A stretch of 64,000 nt of DNA. It comes from Dyadobacter frigoris. GTDB taxonomy: Bacteria; Bacteroidota; Bacteroidia; Cytophagales; Spirosomataceae. The stretch covers positions 62,391 to 126,390 of the forward strand of contig NZ_SZVO01000011.1 in the NCBI RefSeq assembly GCF_005280585.1, in the 5' to 3' direction. This document shows positions 27,743 through 36,155 of this stretch, one piece after another. Under the pieces are notes generated by a model. The model had not been told where the DNA came from. It did no database searches and worked only from the letters and a program-made list of their open reading frames with translations. Position numbers and translations under genes: made by a program. The stretch's first letter is position 1; each line of letters opens with the position of its first letter.

Positions 27743-27825
27743 AAAGAGCACAAAGTTTTACACAAAGAAAAACAAAGGTTGTATTATTTCACTTTGTCCC
27801 CTTCGTGTAAAACTTAGTGCTCTTT
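27743..27825. repeat. 25-bp inverted repeat, terminator-like
   Basis: Arms 27743-27767 and 27801-27825 pair at 23 of 25 positions (AAAGAGCACAAAGTTTTACAC type), with a 33-nt loop. This CTTTGTGTAAAAC..GTGCTCTTTGTG sequence resembles a widespread bacterial intergenic repeat. It separates the epimerase from HMG-CoA lyase and may also end transcription. Confidence 0.7.
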
Positions 27826-27930
27826 GTGGTAAAAACCAAGTACCAGATAAGTTTGTTATACCATTTGTAGAGATAATTCAAAGCTTAAATGTTAAGGTGT
27901 GATGCGCCAGAATTAAATCACAAATTCACT

Positions 27931-28776
27931 ATGAAAATCATTGAATGCCCGCGTGATGCATGGCAAGGCCACCATCCCTTCATCTCCACCAATCAGAAAA
28001 TTGAATACCTGAATACACTTCTTCGTGTTGGTTTTGACACCATCGATTTTGGAAGTTTTGTTTCGGCAAAAGCGATGCCTCAGGTTTCGGATACTGCCGA
28101 AATTGTTTCCAGACTCAATCTTTCCAATTCCTCTACTAAACTTCTTGCAATTATCGCCAACGAACGTGGCGCATCCGAAGCTTGTGCTTTTAATGAAATC
28201 AGTTATCTGGGTTATCCATTTTCTATTTCTGAAACTTTTCAGCTGAGAAATACAAATGCGACCATTCTGGAATCGCTGAACCGGGTTCAGGAAATCCAGA
28301 AATTATGTCAGCAAAAAAATAAAAAACTGGTTATCTACATCTCGATGGGATTTGGAAATCCTTACGGGGATTTGTGGAATCCGGAAATCGTTTTGCACTG
28401 GGTTGAAAAGTTATCTTCTCTTGGAATAACTATTTTTTCTTTGGCTGATACGGTTGGTTTAGCATCTGTTGATGCTATCAGTTCTTTATTCAGCCAGTTA
28501 ATTCCTGCAAATCAGGATCTGGAATTTGGCGCACATTTCCATTCAAAACCGGAAGAGTGGAAAACAAAAATTGATGCAGCATATAATGCCGGATGCCGCA
28601 GATTTGACGGAGCATTATTAGGTTACGGCGGATGCCCGATGGCTCAGGATGATCTGGTTGGGAACATGCCTACGGAAAGACTACTTGATTTTATAATCGA
28701 AAAAAAGGAGACGAATTTATTGGACTTGAATGCGCTGGATGAGGCGAAGGAGATGTTTTTGAGGTTGATCCGGTAA
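27931..28776 (+). CDS. Hydroxymethylglutaryl-CoA lyase
   Basis: 281 residues from the ATG at 27931 (MKIIECPRDAWQG), where family similarity begins; the in-frame Met 42 nt upstream adds an unconserved tail. It has the GALLGYGGCPMAQDDLVGN signature with the catalytic Cys in GGCPMA, and metal-binding His in FGAHFHSKP. It cleaves HMG-CoA to acetoacetate and acetyl-CoA in leucine breakdown. It ends 1 nt from the stop of the convergent gene with no terminator between them. Confidence 0.9.
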   Translation: MKIIECPRDAWQGHHPFISTNQKIEYLNTLLRVGFDTIDFGSFVSAKAMPQVSDTAEIVSRLNLSNSSTKLLAIIANERGASEACAFNEISYLGYPFSISETFQLRNTNATILESLNRVQEIQKLCQQKNKKLVIYISMGFGNPYGDLWNPEIVLHWVEKLSSLGITIFSLADTVGLASVDAISSLFSQLIPANQDLEFGAHFHSKPEEWKTKIDAAYNAGCRRFDGALLGYGGCPMAQDDLVGNMPTERLLDFIIEKKETNLLDLNALDEAKEMFLRLIR

Positions 28777-28777
28777 T

Positions 28778-29650
28778 TTATTTTAACTTTTTCTTCTCTA
28801 AAATCACATACCCCAAAGAAAAATGATGCGACCATCCCAATTGCGGATGTGTGTGGACGGCATAATCGATATGAAATTTACTTCCTTTAAAACCGACTCC
28901 AAAATGATTGGTTTGCGGTCTTGAAGCGATACCTGTTCTTACAAAAAAATTATTCATTACTTCATACTCCAAACCTGCCCGGAAATTTATTGGATAAGCC
29001 GTAACTTTTTCAACTTCCGCACTAAGCTGAACGGTTTTTGATGGCTTATACAAAAAGCCGGTTTTAAGTGCGGTATCAATATCTTCATGCGTTTCGCCGG
29101 AATAGTGCGATTGGGTAACATTAAACATATGCGCACCAAAATACAGTTTTGACGAAATCATCGCAATTCCACCAAACTCAAAGACCAACGCTTTTTTGCT
29201 TAATGTAATCGTCGACGAATTAATTGCCGTTTGTAAATAATTTAGTTTCAAACCTAAACTGAATCGGTTAATCCTATGCCCGGCACCTATTCCGATTGCA
29301 ATCTGGTTATAAGTTTTATCACCGAAACGCTGAATCGAAAATCCTGTTCCCAGATCTTTTGATAACGGCAAAACTGCACCAAAACCCAAAGTATTTATTC
29401 CGTCAAAACCGTAATGTGAATCGTAAGTAGAGAAAATTATTGAAGTGGAAATCCCGCCGAGTCCGGCAACATTATTTCCAATCGCAAAGTAATCAGAACG
29501 GGCAACTGTCGCATTTGCCAAACCCCAAGCTCTTGCACCGACGGGAAAAGGATTTCCGTCGGCGAAGCTTTTAAATGATAATATCGAAAAAATAACGAAG
29601 GATCGAAGGAAGTTTTTCTGTCGAGTAAAATATGCAGATCGCTCTTTCAT
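28778..29650 (-). CDS. PorV/PorQ-like outer-membrane beta-barrel protein
   Basis: 290 residues, with a signal-like N-terminus (FVIFSILSFKSFA, after a basic leader) and a beta-barrel with alternating strands. The opening PVGARAWGLANATVARSDYFAIG in outline (GARAWGLANATVA) matches the PorV/PorQ family, which has a FadL-like barrel. PorV-type proteins take part in type IX secretion, but no other T9SS gene is near, so a specific T9SS role is not supported. The C-terminus is unusually basic (ILEKKKLK). Confidence 0.65.
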   Translation of the reverse strand: MKERSAYFTRQKNFLRSFVIFSILSFKSFADGNPFPVGARAWGLANATVARSDYFAIGNNVAGLGGISTSIIFSTYDSHYGFDGINTLGFGAVLPLSKDLGTGFSIQRFGDKTYNQIAIGIGAGHRINRFSLGLKLNYLQTAINSSTITLSKKALVFEFGGIAMISSKLYFGAHMFNVTQSHYSGETHEDIDTALKTGFLYKPSKTVQLSAEVEKVTAYPINFRAGLEYEVMNNFFVRTGIASRPQTNHFGVGFKGSKFHIDYAVHTHPQLGWSHHFSLGYVILEKKKLK

Positions 29651-29689
29651 ATTTACTACGCCGGTAAAATGCTATTTCAAAAAATTATA

Positions 29690-30823
29690 TCACGAATTAA
29701 ATTTGCGTTTAACAATGGCTAACAACGCCAAAACAGCTTCTCCATTTACATCCCATGCATATTTGGATGCATAACGGTGCCAGATCAGATTTTCCGCTTC
29801 TTCATAACTTTTTACAAGATCAAGCTCATAAATCGCTTTGTCAAAATGTTCGCTATTCTTGCTAAAAAGCTGATTGACAAACATAAAACGCTGTCCCAAT
29901 GGAATTGATCCGGCAATACTTTCCACCTTGACCTGAACATTTCCATACCGATTTTCATCAGAAACTTTTGGAACATCAACCTTGAATCGATTATTCAGAG
30001 ATTCTCTTTCAGTAGAATGTGTTTGGGAAACAATATTGGAAAGAATTTCCACTCCTGGTTCGACACGCTGCGGCACAGGCGGAGCGGATGGTATAGTAGG
30101 CTTAATTGTCTCAATTTCTGAAAGGGCCGAATCAAAAAACGATTTAGGCTCCTGTCTTCCAACCGTTGGTGCTGGCGGATATACCGGATTACTTACCGGT
30201 AACAATTCAGATGCATCAAGATTCAATATCTCCGAAAACTGGCTGACGTAAGGAGTCACATCGTCCAGAATTTCAGCATTACTTTTGACTTCATACAACC
30301 AGCCAATGACCTGCGTCATATAAACAGAATCAGAGCCACTTTCAGAAAGGCGCTGCGCTAAGGATTTTGCAATGCCATTATGAATTTGTGTATATTTTGA
30401 AAGCTGTTCTGCTTTTTCCGGGGTAAAAACCGATTCAGGCATTGCTCTCAACTTTTCTTCAAAATAAACTTCTGGTGTGAAAAGCAACGTGACTGTGTCT
30501 TTCACCGAATCCAAAAGTAACGGTTCAAGATCAGCACGTTTTACAGCGATGTTTTGAGAAACAGTATTCATAAAAGCTTGCAATGCAGCCTTTACTTCGT
30601 CATTTTCAAAATCAAAATATATGCTCCGAAAAGCCTGGGCGTTATTTTTCCATTGGTCAAACAGACGATTTAATATACCCAGATTCACCTGACGAACCGG
30701 TGTGAGTTTGAGTAATTCCGAGCCTTTTACAACAGCCTGATTACGATACACTTCGTTCAGGACAGTTGCCGTGAAGCGGGAAGCATATTGGTTTAGAGCA
30801 TTTGAGTTCAAACTATTCGGCAT
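29690..30823 (-). CDS. Conserved hypothetical protein
   Basis: 377 residues, no signal peptide or membrane segment. The N-terminal 200 residues are helical. A Pro-rich linker (about 210-255) leads to a C-terminal helical block with AENLIWHRYASKYAWDVNGE and AVLALLAIVKRKF, which looks like the conserved part. No catalytic motif or named domain recognised. It diverges from tdk, and a TATCTTTA box (30874-30881, minus strand) lies 51 nt upstream. Confidence 0.7.
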   Translation of the reverse strand: MPNSLNSNALNQYASRFTATVLNEVYRNQAVVKGSELLKLTPVRQVNLGILNRLFDQWKNNAQAFRSIYFDFENDEVKAALQAFMNTVSQNIAVKRADLEPLLLDSVKDTVTLLFTPEVYFEEKLRAMPESVFTPEKAEQLSKYTQIHNGIAKSLAQRLSESGSDSVYMTQVIGWLYEVKSNAEILDDVTPYVSQFSEILNLDASELLPVSNPVYPPAPTVGRQEPKSFFDSALSEIETIKPTIPSAPPVPQRVEPGVEILSNIVSQTHSTERESLNNRFKVDVPKVSDENRYGNVQVKVESIAGSIPLGQRFMFVNQLFSKNSEHFDKAIYELDLVKSYEEAENLIWHRYASKYAWDVNGEAVLALLAIVKRKFNS

Positions 30824-30938
30824 AACGAATACGAGCTTTGTAACGAGAGTGTTTAAAAAATGTGTTTGATTTGTAAAGATAAATAAAAAATGGCTGTTCG
30901 GGCAGTCAATTACAGATTCAACTTATTTCACGGCTGCT

Positions 30939-31541
30939 ATGTTCATTGAGCCTTCTCATACAAGACACCACCAACATCCGCGCACCGGATGGATTGAGGT
31001 TATCTGCGGATCTATGTTTTCGGGTAAAACCGAAGAGTTGATCCGTAGACTTAATCGTGCCAAAATTGCGCGCCAAAGAATACAAATCTTCAAACCTGCT
31101 CTGGATAAACGATACCATGTGGAGAACATTGTTTCGCACAACGAGAATTCCGTTGAAGCAACTCCGGTGGATCTTTCATCTGAAATTATTGCGTTATCTG
31201 CAAATGCGGAAGTAATAGGTCTGGATGAAACACAGTTTTTCGACGAATCCATTGTAAGCGTTTGTGATGCGCTGGCGAATGCAGGAAAACGCGTGATTAT
31301 CGCCGGACTCGATCTGGATTACCTTGGAAAACCTTTCGGTTGTATGCCTCAACTCATGGCAATCGCAGAATATGTTACAAAAGTTCATGCAATCTGCATG
31401 GTTTGCGGAGAGGTTGCTTCTCACTCCTACCGGCTTTCTTCGTCCAATGAAAGAGTACTTTTGGGGGAAACCGATTTGTATGAAGCGAGGTGCAGAAGAT
31501 GTTTTAATTTAGGAGAAGACGCTTACGATCAGCCTTGCTAA
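30939..31541 (+). CDS. tdk: Thymidine kinase
   Basis: 200 residues, type II thymidine kinase. P-loop GSMFSGKTEELIRR, Walker B/catalytic GLDETQFFD, and two Cys pairs (CMVCGE and CRRC) of the zinc ribbon-lasso. It phosphorylates thymidine for dTTP salvage. The N-terminus carries about 16 extra residues (HHQHPRTG) before the conserved core. It ends in a hairpin. Confidence 0.95.
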   Translation: MFIEPSHTRHHQHPRTGWIEVICGSMFSGKTEELIRRLNRAKIARQRIQIFKPALDKRYHVENIVSHNENSVEATPVDLSSEIIALSANAEVIGLDETQFFDESIVSVCDALANAGKRVIIAGLDLDYLGKPFGCMPQLMAIAEYVTKVHAICMVCGEVASHSYRLSSSNERVLLGETDLYEARCRRCFNLGEDAYDQPC

Positions 31542-31543
31542 AA

Positions 31544-31585
31544 TTTGAGGTTATAGCGATTTGGCTAAATCGATATAACCTCAAA
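31544..31585. terminator. Bidirectional hairpin after tdk
   Basis: Inverted repeat 31544-31562 / 31567-31585 (TTTGAGGTTAT arm), a 19-bp stem with one mismatch and a tight 4-nt loop. A TTTT-bearing end on both strands suits convergent transcription from tdk and from the small ORF on the other side. Confidence 0.8.
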
Positions 31586-31588
31586 TAA

Positions 31589-31726
31589 TTATTTTGTTAA
31601 TTCCTCCACCAATCGATTCGCTTTGTAAATATGTTTCATGGCAGCGATCATACCGCCTGCATGAACAGAAACAGTACGATTTCCGGCGTCCGGCGCAAAA
31701 ATGAAATAACCCGGCAAACTTTCCAT
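31589..31726 (-). CDS. Possible small protein, 45 aa
   Basis: ATG at 31726, stop at 31589. The encoded 45 residues (MESLPGYFIFAPDAGNRTVS at the start, ending LVEELTK) have a normal, protein-like composition and GC content like the flanking core genes. The stop lies just inside the convergent terminator after tdk, which supports real transcription on this strand. No family recognised. It could also be the remnant of a longer gene. Confidence 0.4.
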   Translation of the reverse strand: MESLPGYFIFAPDAGNRTVSVHAGGMIAAMKHIYKANRLVEELTK

Positions 31727-31764
31727 ATTATAACTAATTATTACATTGATTGACTATTAACTCC

Positions 31765-32358
31765 TCAGAGTTTCTTTAATACCTCTCCTGTAATTTCATC
31801 TGGCTTGTCGTTATGTAACGTCACCTTAAAACCGAATTTTTCATAAAACCCAATGAGTCGATCTGCATGATTTTTTAAATGCTCTGTACAAAGCTTTCCC
31901 GAAATTTCCGTTATATTTAATACAATAGCTTCTTTAATCAGCATTTCCATTGCGACGCTACCTGCACCTTTATTTCGGGTTCGTGATTCTATACCATCTA
32001 TAAAAAGGGTTTCATTTCCTTTCTGGGTGTACCACAATTTACAAGCTTCTCTTGGATAAGTGCCTCCTTTCCAATCTTCTTCTAACTGAAAAACGTGAAA
32101 ATTCGCACCATATCCCGATCTTCTAGTAGTAATTAAAGCAAATCTGCCGTGATGATTATAAGTAGCTCTCAAAAGTAAATTCTCATCATCAAGCAATACT
32201 CTTTTGAAATAGTCCAACACCCGTATTTCACTCTTCATTGTATTGAGCATTACTTCAAGATTTTGTTTATCCAGACGAAGCGAATCAGCAATCTGTCTTT
32301 CATACCTTAATGCGAATAGCTCGGCATTCTCTTTTGGAAATAACAATTTGTGAAGCAT
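31765..32358 (-). CDS. GNAT-family N-acetyltransferase with N-terminal extension
   Basis: 197 residues. The C-terminal part (about 95-190) shows a GNAT pattern: the SRTRNKGAGSVAMEMLIKEA acetyl-CoA loop (a QxxGxG/A-like site) and IGFYEKFGFKV near the end. The N-terminal 90 residues are helical and basic and not recognised. Substrate unknown. A tiny ORF ends 6 nt upstream on the same strand. Confidence 0.65.
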   Translation of the reverse strand: MLHKLLFPKENAELFALRYERQIADSLRLDKQNLEVMLNTMKSEIRVLDYFKRVLLDDENLLLRATYNHHGRFALITTRRSGYGANFHVFQLEEDWKGGTYPREACKLWYTQKGNETLFIDGIESRTRNKGAGSVAMEMLIKEAIVLNITEISGKLCTEHLKNHADRLIGFYEKFGFKVTLHNDKPDEITGEVLKKL

Positions 32359-32364
32359 AGAAAA

Positions 32365-32526
32365 TTAAATTAAAATGACTGTATATTGATCATACGTCAG
32401 CACCCTTCCAAGGTAACGCCCCTTGGTCCTCAAAATGGGTAGTACTATGTTGAGACTGCTAGCAATGTGTCCCTCATCTTCTAAGAATGTCTTTTTCAAA
32501 GAGCTCGCTGTGAATTTGTAAGGCAC
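32365..32526 (-). CDS. Possible small protein, 53 aa, GTG start
   Basis: GTG at 32526, stop at 32365, ending 6 nt before the GNAT gene. The product contains LKKTFLEDEGHIASSLNIVL, then LRTKGRYLGRV; the composition is protein-like, but there is no ATG start and no known family. It may be the 3-prime remnant of an older gene at the edge of the AT-rich island. Low confidence. Confidence 0.3.
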   Translation of the reverse strand: MPYKFTASSLKKTFLEDEGHIASSLNIVLPILRTKGRYLGRVLTYDQYTVILI

Positions 32527-33143
32527 CTCAGAAATTCAAAAGAAATATTCAATACAGAGTCTATGTTCATTCCAAACATTGTTTGGTTATAGTCTCAAGA
32601 AATGTGCAGGCTCTTGGCTAGCGACGCCCTAATCCGACGACTATGCCTATAACTTGGCAGCCCCAAAAAGATCATTTGGTCTTTGATTGGAAGAAAAAAA
32701 GAAACTTTAACCCTACGTTTGCACTTCTGTGATTTGCTTCTTACATTGCCGAGCAAACTAATCCCAACTTAAATTATCAGATAAAATATAAAAAGCATTT
32801 CGCCCGGCAGTGGGCGGTAGTACGTTTTCACTTAATAAACTAATACGTTTAATCTCAGTTACACCACTATCATATCAAACAAATGAAACCAAATAGCTCC
32901 TTTCTCAAAAAACTTCCTTTGTTGACGTAACCTATGTCAACAAAATAATAATCCGGTAAGCTAAGACAATAGCTTCCAATCATCTCAACGAAACTTATGG
33001 AACTTCTTTTTAGTGACCCTTATAGGTCACTAAAAGTCTTTGTGTGCCCTGAAGAATTTTATCTTCAGGTGCCTCCGGCATACTCATATAACTCAGTTCA
33101 ATATAAATACTAAAATACAACTTTTTAATTACCAACATACATT
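32527..33143. other. Non-coding region rich in inverted repeats upstream of the terpenoid genes
   Basis: About 620 bp without a convincing gene. It holds several distinct palindromes: 32572-32586 (CCAAACATTGTTTGG, perfect); 32918-32944 (12-bp arms TTTGTTGACGTA, one mismatch); 33008-33035 (perfect 11-bp arms TTTTAGTGACC, 6-nt loop); 33048-33069 (perfect 8-bp arms CCTGAAGA). The last two lie 75-137 nt before the synthase ATG, in its likely leader. They may be operators, leader hairpins or an upstream terminator; no TAnnTTTG box is clear. Confidence 0.6.
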
Positions 33144-34235
33144 ATGACAAAAAGCATGGAGTTCATTGACAGGCACATAACAGCAACGACACCAACATTC
33201 AGCGCCAGTGTTAAATCACTAGGAAGTCCTCTCTCAGAATGGATTTCAATATCATATTTAATAGCGCGTACGTATGATGCTATCGAAGATTGTTCATCCG
33301 CTGATTGGGAAATTAGGTATGATGCACTGACCTCTGCCAAGTTTTTAGTCTGGGATAAAGAAAAGAGAAAAACTTGGATTCCAAAATTGACTGCTATAAT
33401 CGACAATGCCGGAACAAGCATTCATAAGGGAGAAATAGGACTCTTAAAGGAAAACGAAGAATTTTGGACATATGTCGATACGCTGCCTGAAAAAGTGATA
33501 AGAATTATTGAACCTCATTTAAATTTTCTATCCGATGGAATGGCTGAATTCGCGCGAAATGAAAAAAAAATTGGTACAGCCGGATTTCCAACTATGGGTA
33601 CATTGCTAAACTACTGTTATAGCGTGGCTGGAGTCGTTGGCACATTGCTAACGGATCTATTTGTAGACAGCTTATTTGACGAAACACAAAATGATAATCA
33701 TTCTCTCCTACAAGCACAATCACTAGCGCCATCATTCGGCTTTGCAAAACAGCTCTGTAACATACTCAAAAATATAGGAGATGATATAAAAAGAGGCATT
33801 TGCTTTATCCCCAGAGACTTACTGGAAAGAGAAGGTATAACATCACATTTTCTAATTGAAAATCCAGAACACAATAAATCAAAACTTTTAGTACTTAAGT
33901 ATATTTCATTTATTATGCCAAATGTTCTACAAGCCATAGAATATACAAAAGTATTTAAGAATTTCGAATCCACAAATAGAGATCAATTAGCATTCAATAT
34001 TAGACGCGCCCTTGCTGCCCAGATAATTCTAATTATTAAAACAATCAAAAGGGCAATAGAAAACCCTCACCACGCATTTTATGAACGGAAATTACAATTA
34101 CAAAGAGAAGATATGAACGAGATAATTCTCACAGTTATCAGAGTGAGCAATAGTTCAGAAGAAACTGACATTTATCTTAGAAGTGAATATGCACACTTAG
34201 AAATAATGATAATCAAAGCAAATAAATCATTTTAA
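33144..34235 (+). CDS. Squalene/phytoene-synthase-like head-to-head prenyl synthase
   Basis: 363 residues, all-helical, of the squalene/phytoene synthase superfamily. The first aspartate motif is D45-A-I-E-D49 in YLIARTYDAIED, close to squalene-synthase DTxED. The second motif region, QLCNILKNIGDDIKRG followed by FIPRDLL, matches QLTNILRDVGED-type sequences but has N210 where family members have the first Asp (NxxxD214). Family enzymes join two C15 or C20 diphosphates. Here the changed metal site leaves the reaction open: partial reaction, altered product, or a cyclase-like role. It is the first gene of a unit with idi (1-nt overlap). AT-rich, ATA-heavy codons unlike the flanks. Confidence 0.8.
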   Translation: MTKSMEFIDRHITATTPTFSASVKSLGSPLSEWISISYLIARTYDAIEDCSSADWEIRYDALTSAKFLVWDKEKRKTWIPKLTAIIDNAGTSIHKGEIGLLKENEEFWTYVDTLPEKVIRIIEPHLNFLSDGMAEFARNEKKIGTAGFPTMGTLLNYCYSVAGVVGTLLTDLFVDSLFDETQNDNHSLLQAQSLAPSFGFAKQLCNILKNIGDDIKRGICFIPRDLLEREGITSHFLIENPEHNKSKLLVLKYISFIMPNVLQAIEYTKVFKNFESTNRDQLAFNIRRALAAQIILIIKTIKRAIENPHHAFYERKLQLQREDMNEIILTVIRVSNSSEETDIYLRSEYAHLEIMIIKANKSF

Positions 34236-34780
34236 TGGATAAAATAATTCTAATAGACAAAGATGATAATGAAATAGGTGTGATGGAAAAGATAGAAACG
34301 CACCGATTAGGTCTTTTACACCGCGCATTTAGTATATTCCTATTTAATGAAAATGGTGAAATGCTATTGCAGCAAAGGGCATTGTCAAAATATCATAGTG
34401 GCGGTCTGTGGAGTAACGCCTGTTGCGGTCACCCTAGACCCAATGAATTAACTAAACAGGCTGCTATCCGGAGATTGGGAGAAGAGCTTGGCTTTGAAAC
34501 AAATATAAATAAGGTATTCCATTTTTGCTACCATGCATCACTAGATAATGGTCTAATTGAAAATGAATTCGATCACGTATTTATAGGAAAATATGATGGA
34601 ATTATAAATCCAAACATAGATGAAGTACATTCTTGGAAGTACGATTCATTAGAAAATATTAAACGTGATATAATGAGCGTAGAAACGTCAAATTTATACA
34701 CTGTATGGTTTAAAATTGCATTTACAGAACTTTTAGAACACCTTAAAAACGACGATATTATATCAGTTTCAAAAAAATAG
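34235..34780 (+). CDS. idi: Isopentenyl-diphosphate delta-isomerase, type I
   Basis: 181 residues of Nudix-fold type I IDI. The catalytic Cys lies in SNACCGHPRP, the Nudix-like box is RRLGEELGF, and the catalytic Glu pair is in ENEFDHVF. It interconverts IPP and DMAPP. ATG overlaps the synthase stop (TAATG), so translation is coupled. Presence in this island suggests a dedicated boost of the isoprenoid precursor pool for the synthase product. Confidence 0.92.
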   Translation: MDKIILIDKDDNEIGVMEKIETHRLGLLHRAFSIFLFNENGEMLLQQRALSKYHSGGLWSNACCGHPRPNELTKQAAIRRLGEELGFETNINKVFHFCYHASLDNGLIENEFDHVFIGKYDGIINPNIDEVHSWKYDSLENIKRDIMSVETSNLYTVWFKIAFTELLEHLKNDDIISVSKK

Positions 34781-34835
34781 GTATAGTATTTTACTGAAAA
34801 AATATTAATATATATATTATGATTAAAATAAGAAA

Positions 34836-36155
34836 ATGTATAACATACCAAGAGGATATTCTTTTCTTCAAACAATAATGAAGTCAAGTTCATTATTAAA
34901 AAATCCCGTAAAGCATATTTCAGATAGCATGGATACCTATTCTGGCACGTATTCAATAACCATTAGGAAAAATAGAATTATCATATTAACTCAAAATCCT
35001 GATTTTATAAATTATGTTTTAAAAGAAAACCACAGAAACTATAATAAATCAGAACCTGGACGCGGAAGAGCTATTAACTATTTTGGAAATGGATTGCTAT
35101 TTTCCGATGGAGAATATTGGCTCAAACAAAGGCGATTAATTCAGCCAGCATTTCACAAAGAAAATTTACAAGGACTTTATAGTTTAATTGAACAATCAAT
35201 AAATGAATCACTTATTGATTTTCCAATCGGTAAGAATATAGATATATACCCAATAATTAATAGCATATCATTTAAAATACTATTAAAATCTCTATTTGAT
35301 TTGAACATATCTCACTCGGAAATAGAAGAGATAATTGAAATTTTCATGGGAATGCAAGACTTCCTATTAAAAGACGTTAATCAGCCATTACGAAAAATAT
35401 TCTATCCAATCACAGGTTCCTTAAATAAGCAACGTGCAAGTGTAAAGAGATTAAGAAATATTTTAAAAAAAATTGTATCTGAAAGAAAATTTAGCGACAA
35501 TGAATCCAAAGATATACTGAATTTACTTATAAATAGTAGATATGAAGATACCGGCGAATCAATGTCAATAGAACAGATTGTAGATGAGATCATCACCCTT
35601 TTTTTTGCCGGACATGAAACAACTGCAAATACTATTTCATGGTTATTATACTTACTTTCAGTTAATAAAAATGTAGAAGAAAAGTTAAGCGAATCACTTG
35701 CTAATAATACTATTTTTGAGTCTATAAAAAACGAATATTTAATTGCAACATTGCATGAAGCCATGCGCCTCTATCCAGCTGTGTGGTGGACAAAAAGAGT
35801 GGCTATTGAAGACGATATTTTTGATGAAATTTCATACCCAAAAAATACAATGATTATTCCGTTTTTCTTTGGATTACACACAGATAAGGCATATTGGCAT
35901 GATAATTTTAAATTTATACCAGATCGTTTTATAAGAGATAAAAATATAACAAGATCAAAAAACTATTTCCCATTTGGCTCAGGTCCAAGAATGTGCATAG
36001 GGAATAATTTTGCTATTGCAGAAATGTCGTTTTTCCTATTTTCATTTTTGAAAAATTTCAGCATAACTTCAAGTGGTCAAAATCCTAAAATGAAACCTTT
36101 AATAACATTCAGGCCAGATAAAATCATCTTAAATATCGAACGAATTAATGTTTAA
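34836..36155 (+). CDS. Cytochrome P450
   Basis: 439 residues, soluble bacterial type with no N-terminal anchor. C-helix WLKQRR; I-helix A258GHETT for oxygen activation; ExxR as E308-A-M-R311; PDRF; heme loop FPFGSGPRMCIG with C387 as the thiolate ligand. It probably oxidises the terpenoid made by the upstream synthase. No ferredoxin or reductase is in the window, so electrons must come from elsewhere. Very AT-rich (about 30 percent GC by eye). Its last 27 nt overlap the convergent UbiA gene. Confidence 0.95.
   Translation: MYNIPRGYSFLQTIMKSSSLLKNPVKHISDSMDTYSGTYSITIRKNRIIILTQNPDFINYVLKENHRNYNKSEPGRGRAINYFGNGLLFSDGEYWLKQRRLIQPAFHKENLQGLYSLIEQSINESLIDFPIGKNIDIYPIINSISFKILLKSLFDLNISHSEIEEIIEIFMGMQDFLLKDVNQPLRKIFYPITGSLNKQRASVKRLRNILKKIVSERKFSDNESKDILNLLINSRYEDTGESMSIEQIVDEIITLFFAGHETTANTISWLLYLLSVNKNVEEKLSESLANNTIFESIKNEYLIATLHEAMRLYPAVWWTKRVAIEDDIFDEISYPKNTMIIPFFFGLHTDKAYWHDNFKFIPDRFIRDKNITRSKNYFPFGSGPRMCIGNNFAIAEMSFFLFSFLKNFSITSSGQNPKMKPLITFRPDKIILNIERINV

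Noticed and set aside
28778..29650. Part of a type IX secretion locus
   Set aside because: Only a PorV/PorQ-like barrel is present; no other Por/Gld gene lies nearby.
31765..32526. Toxin-antitoxin pair made of the 53-aa ORF and the GNAT protein
   Set aside because: The small ORF shows no ribbon-helix-helix pattern, lacks an ATG, and the GNAT protein has a long N-terminal extension unlike acetyltransferase toxins.
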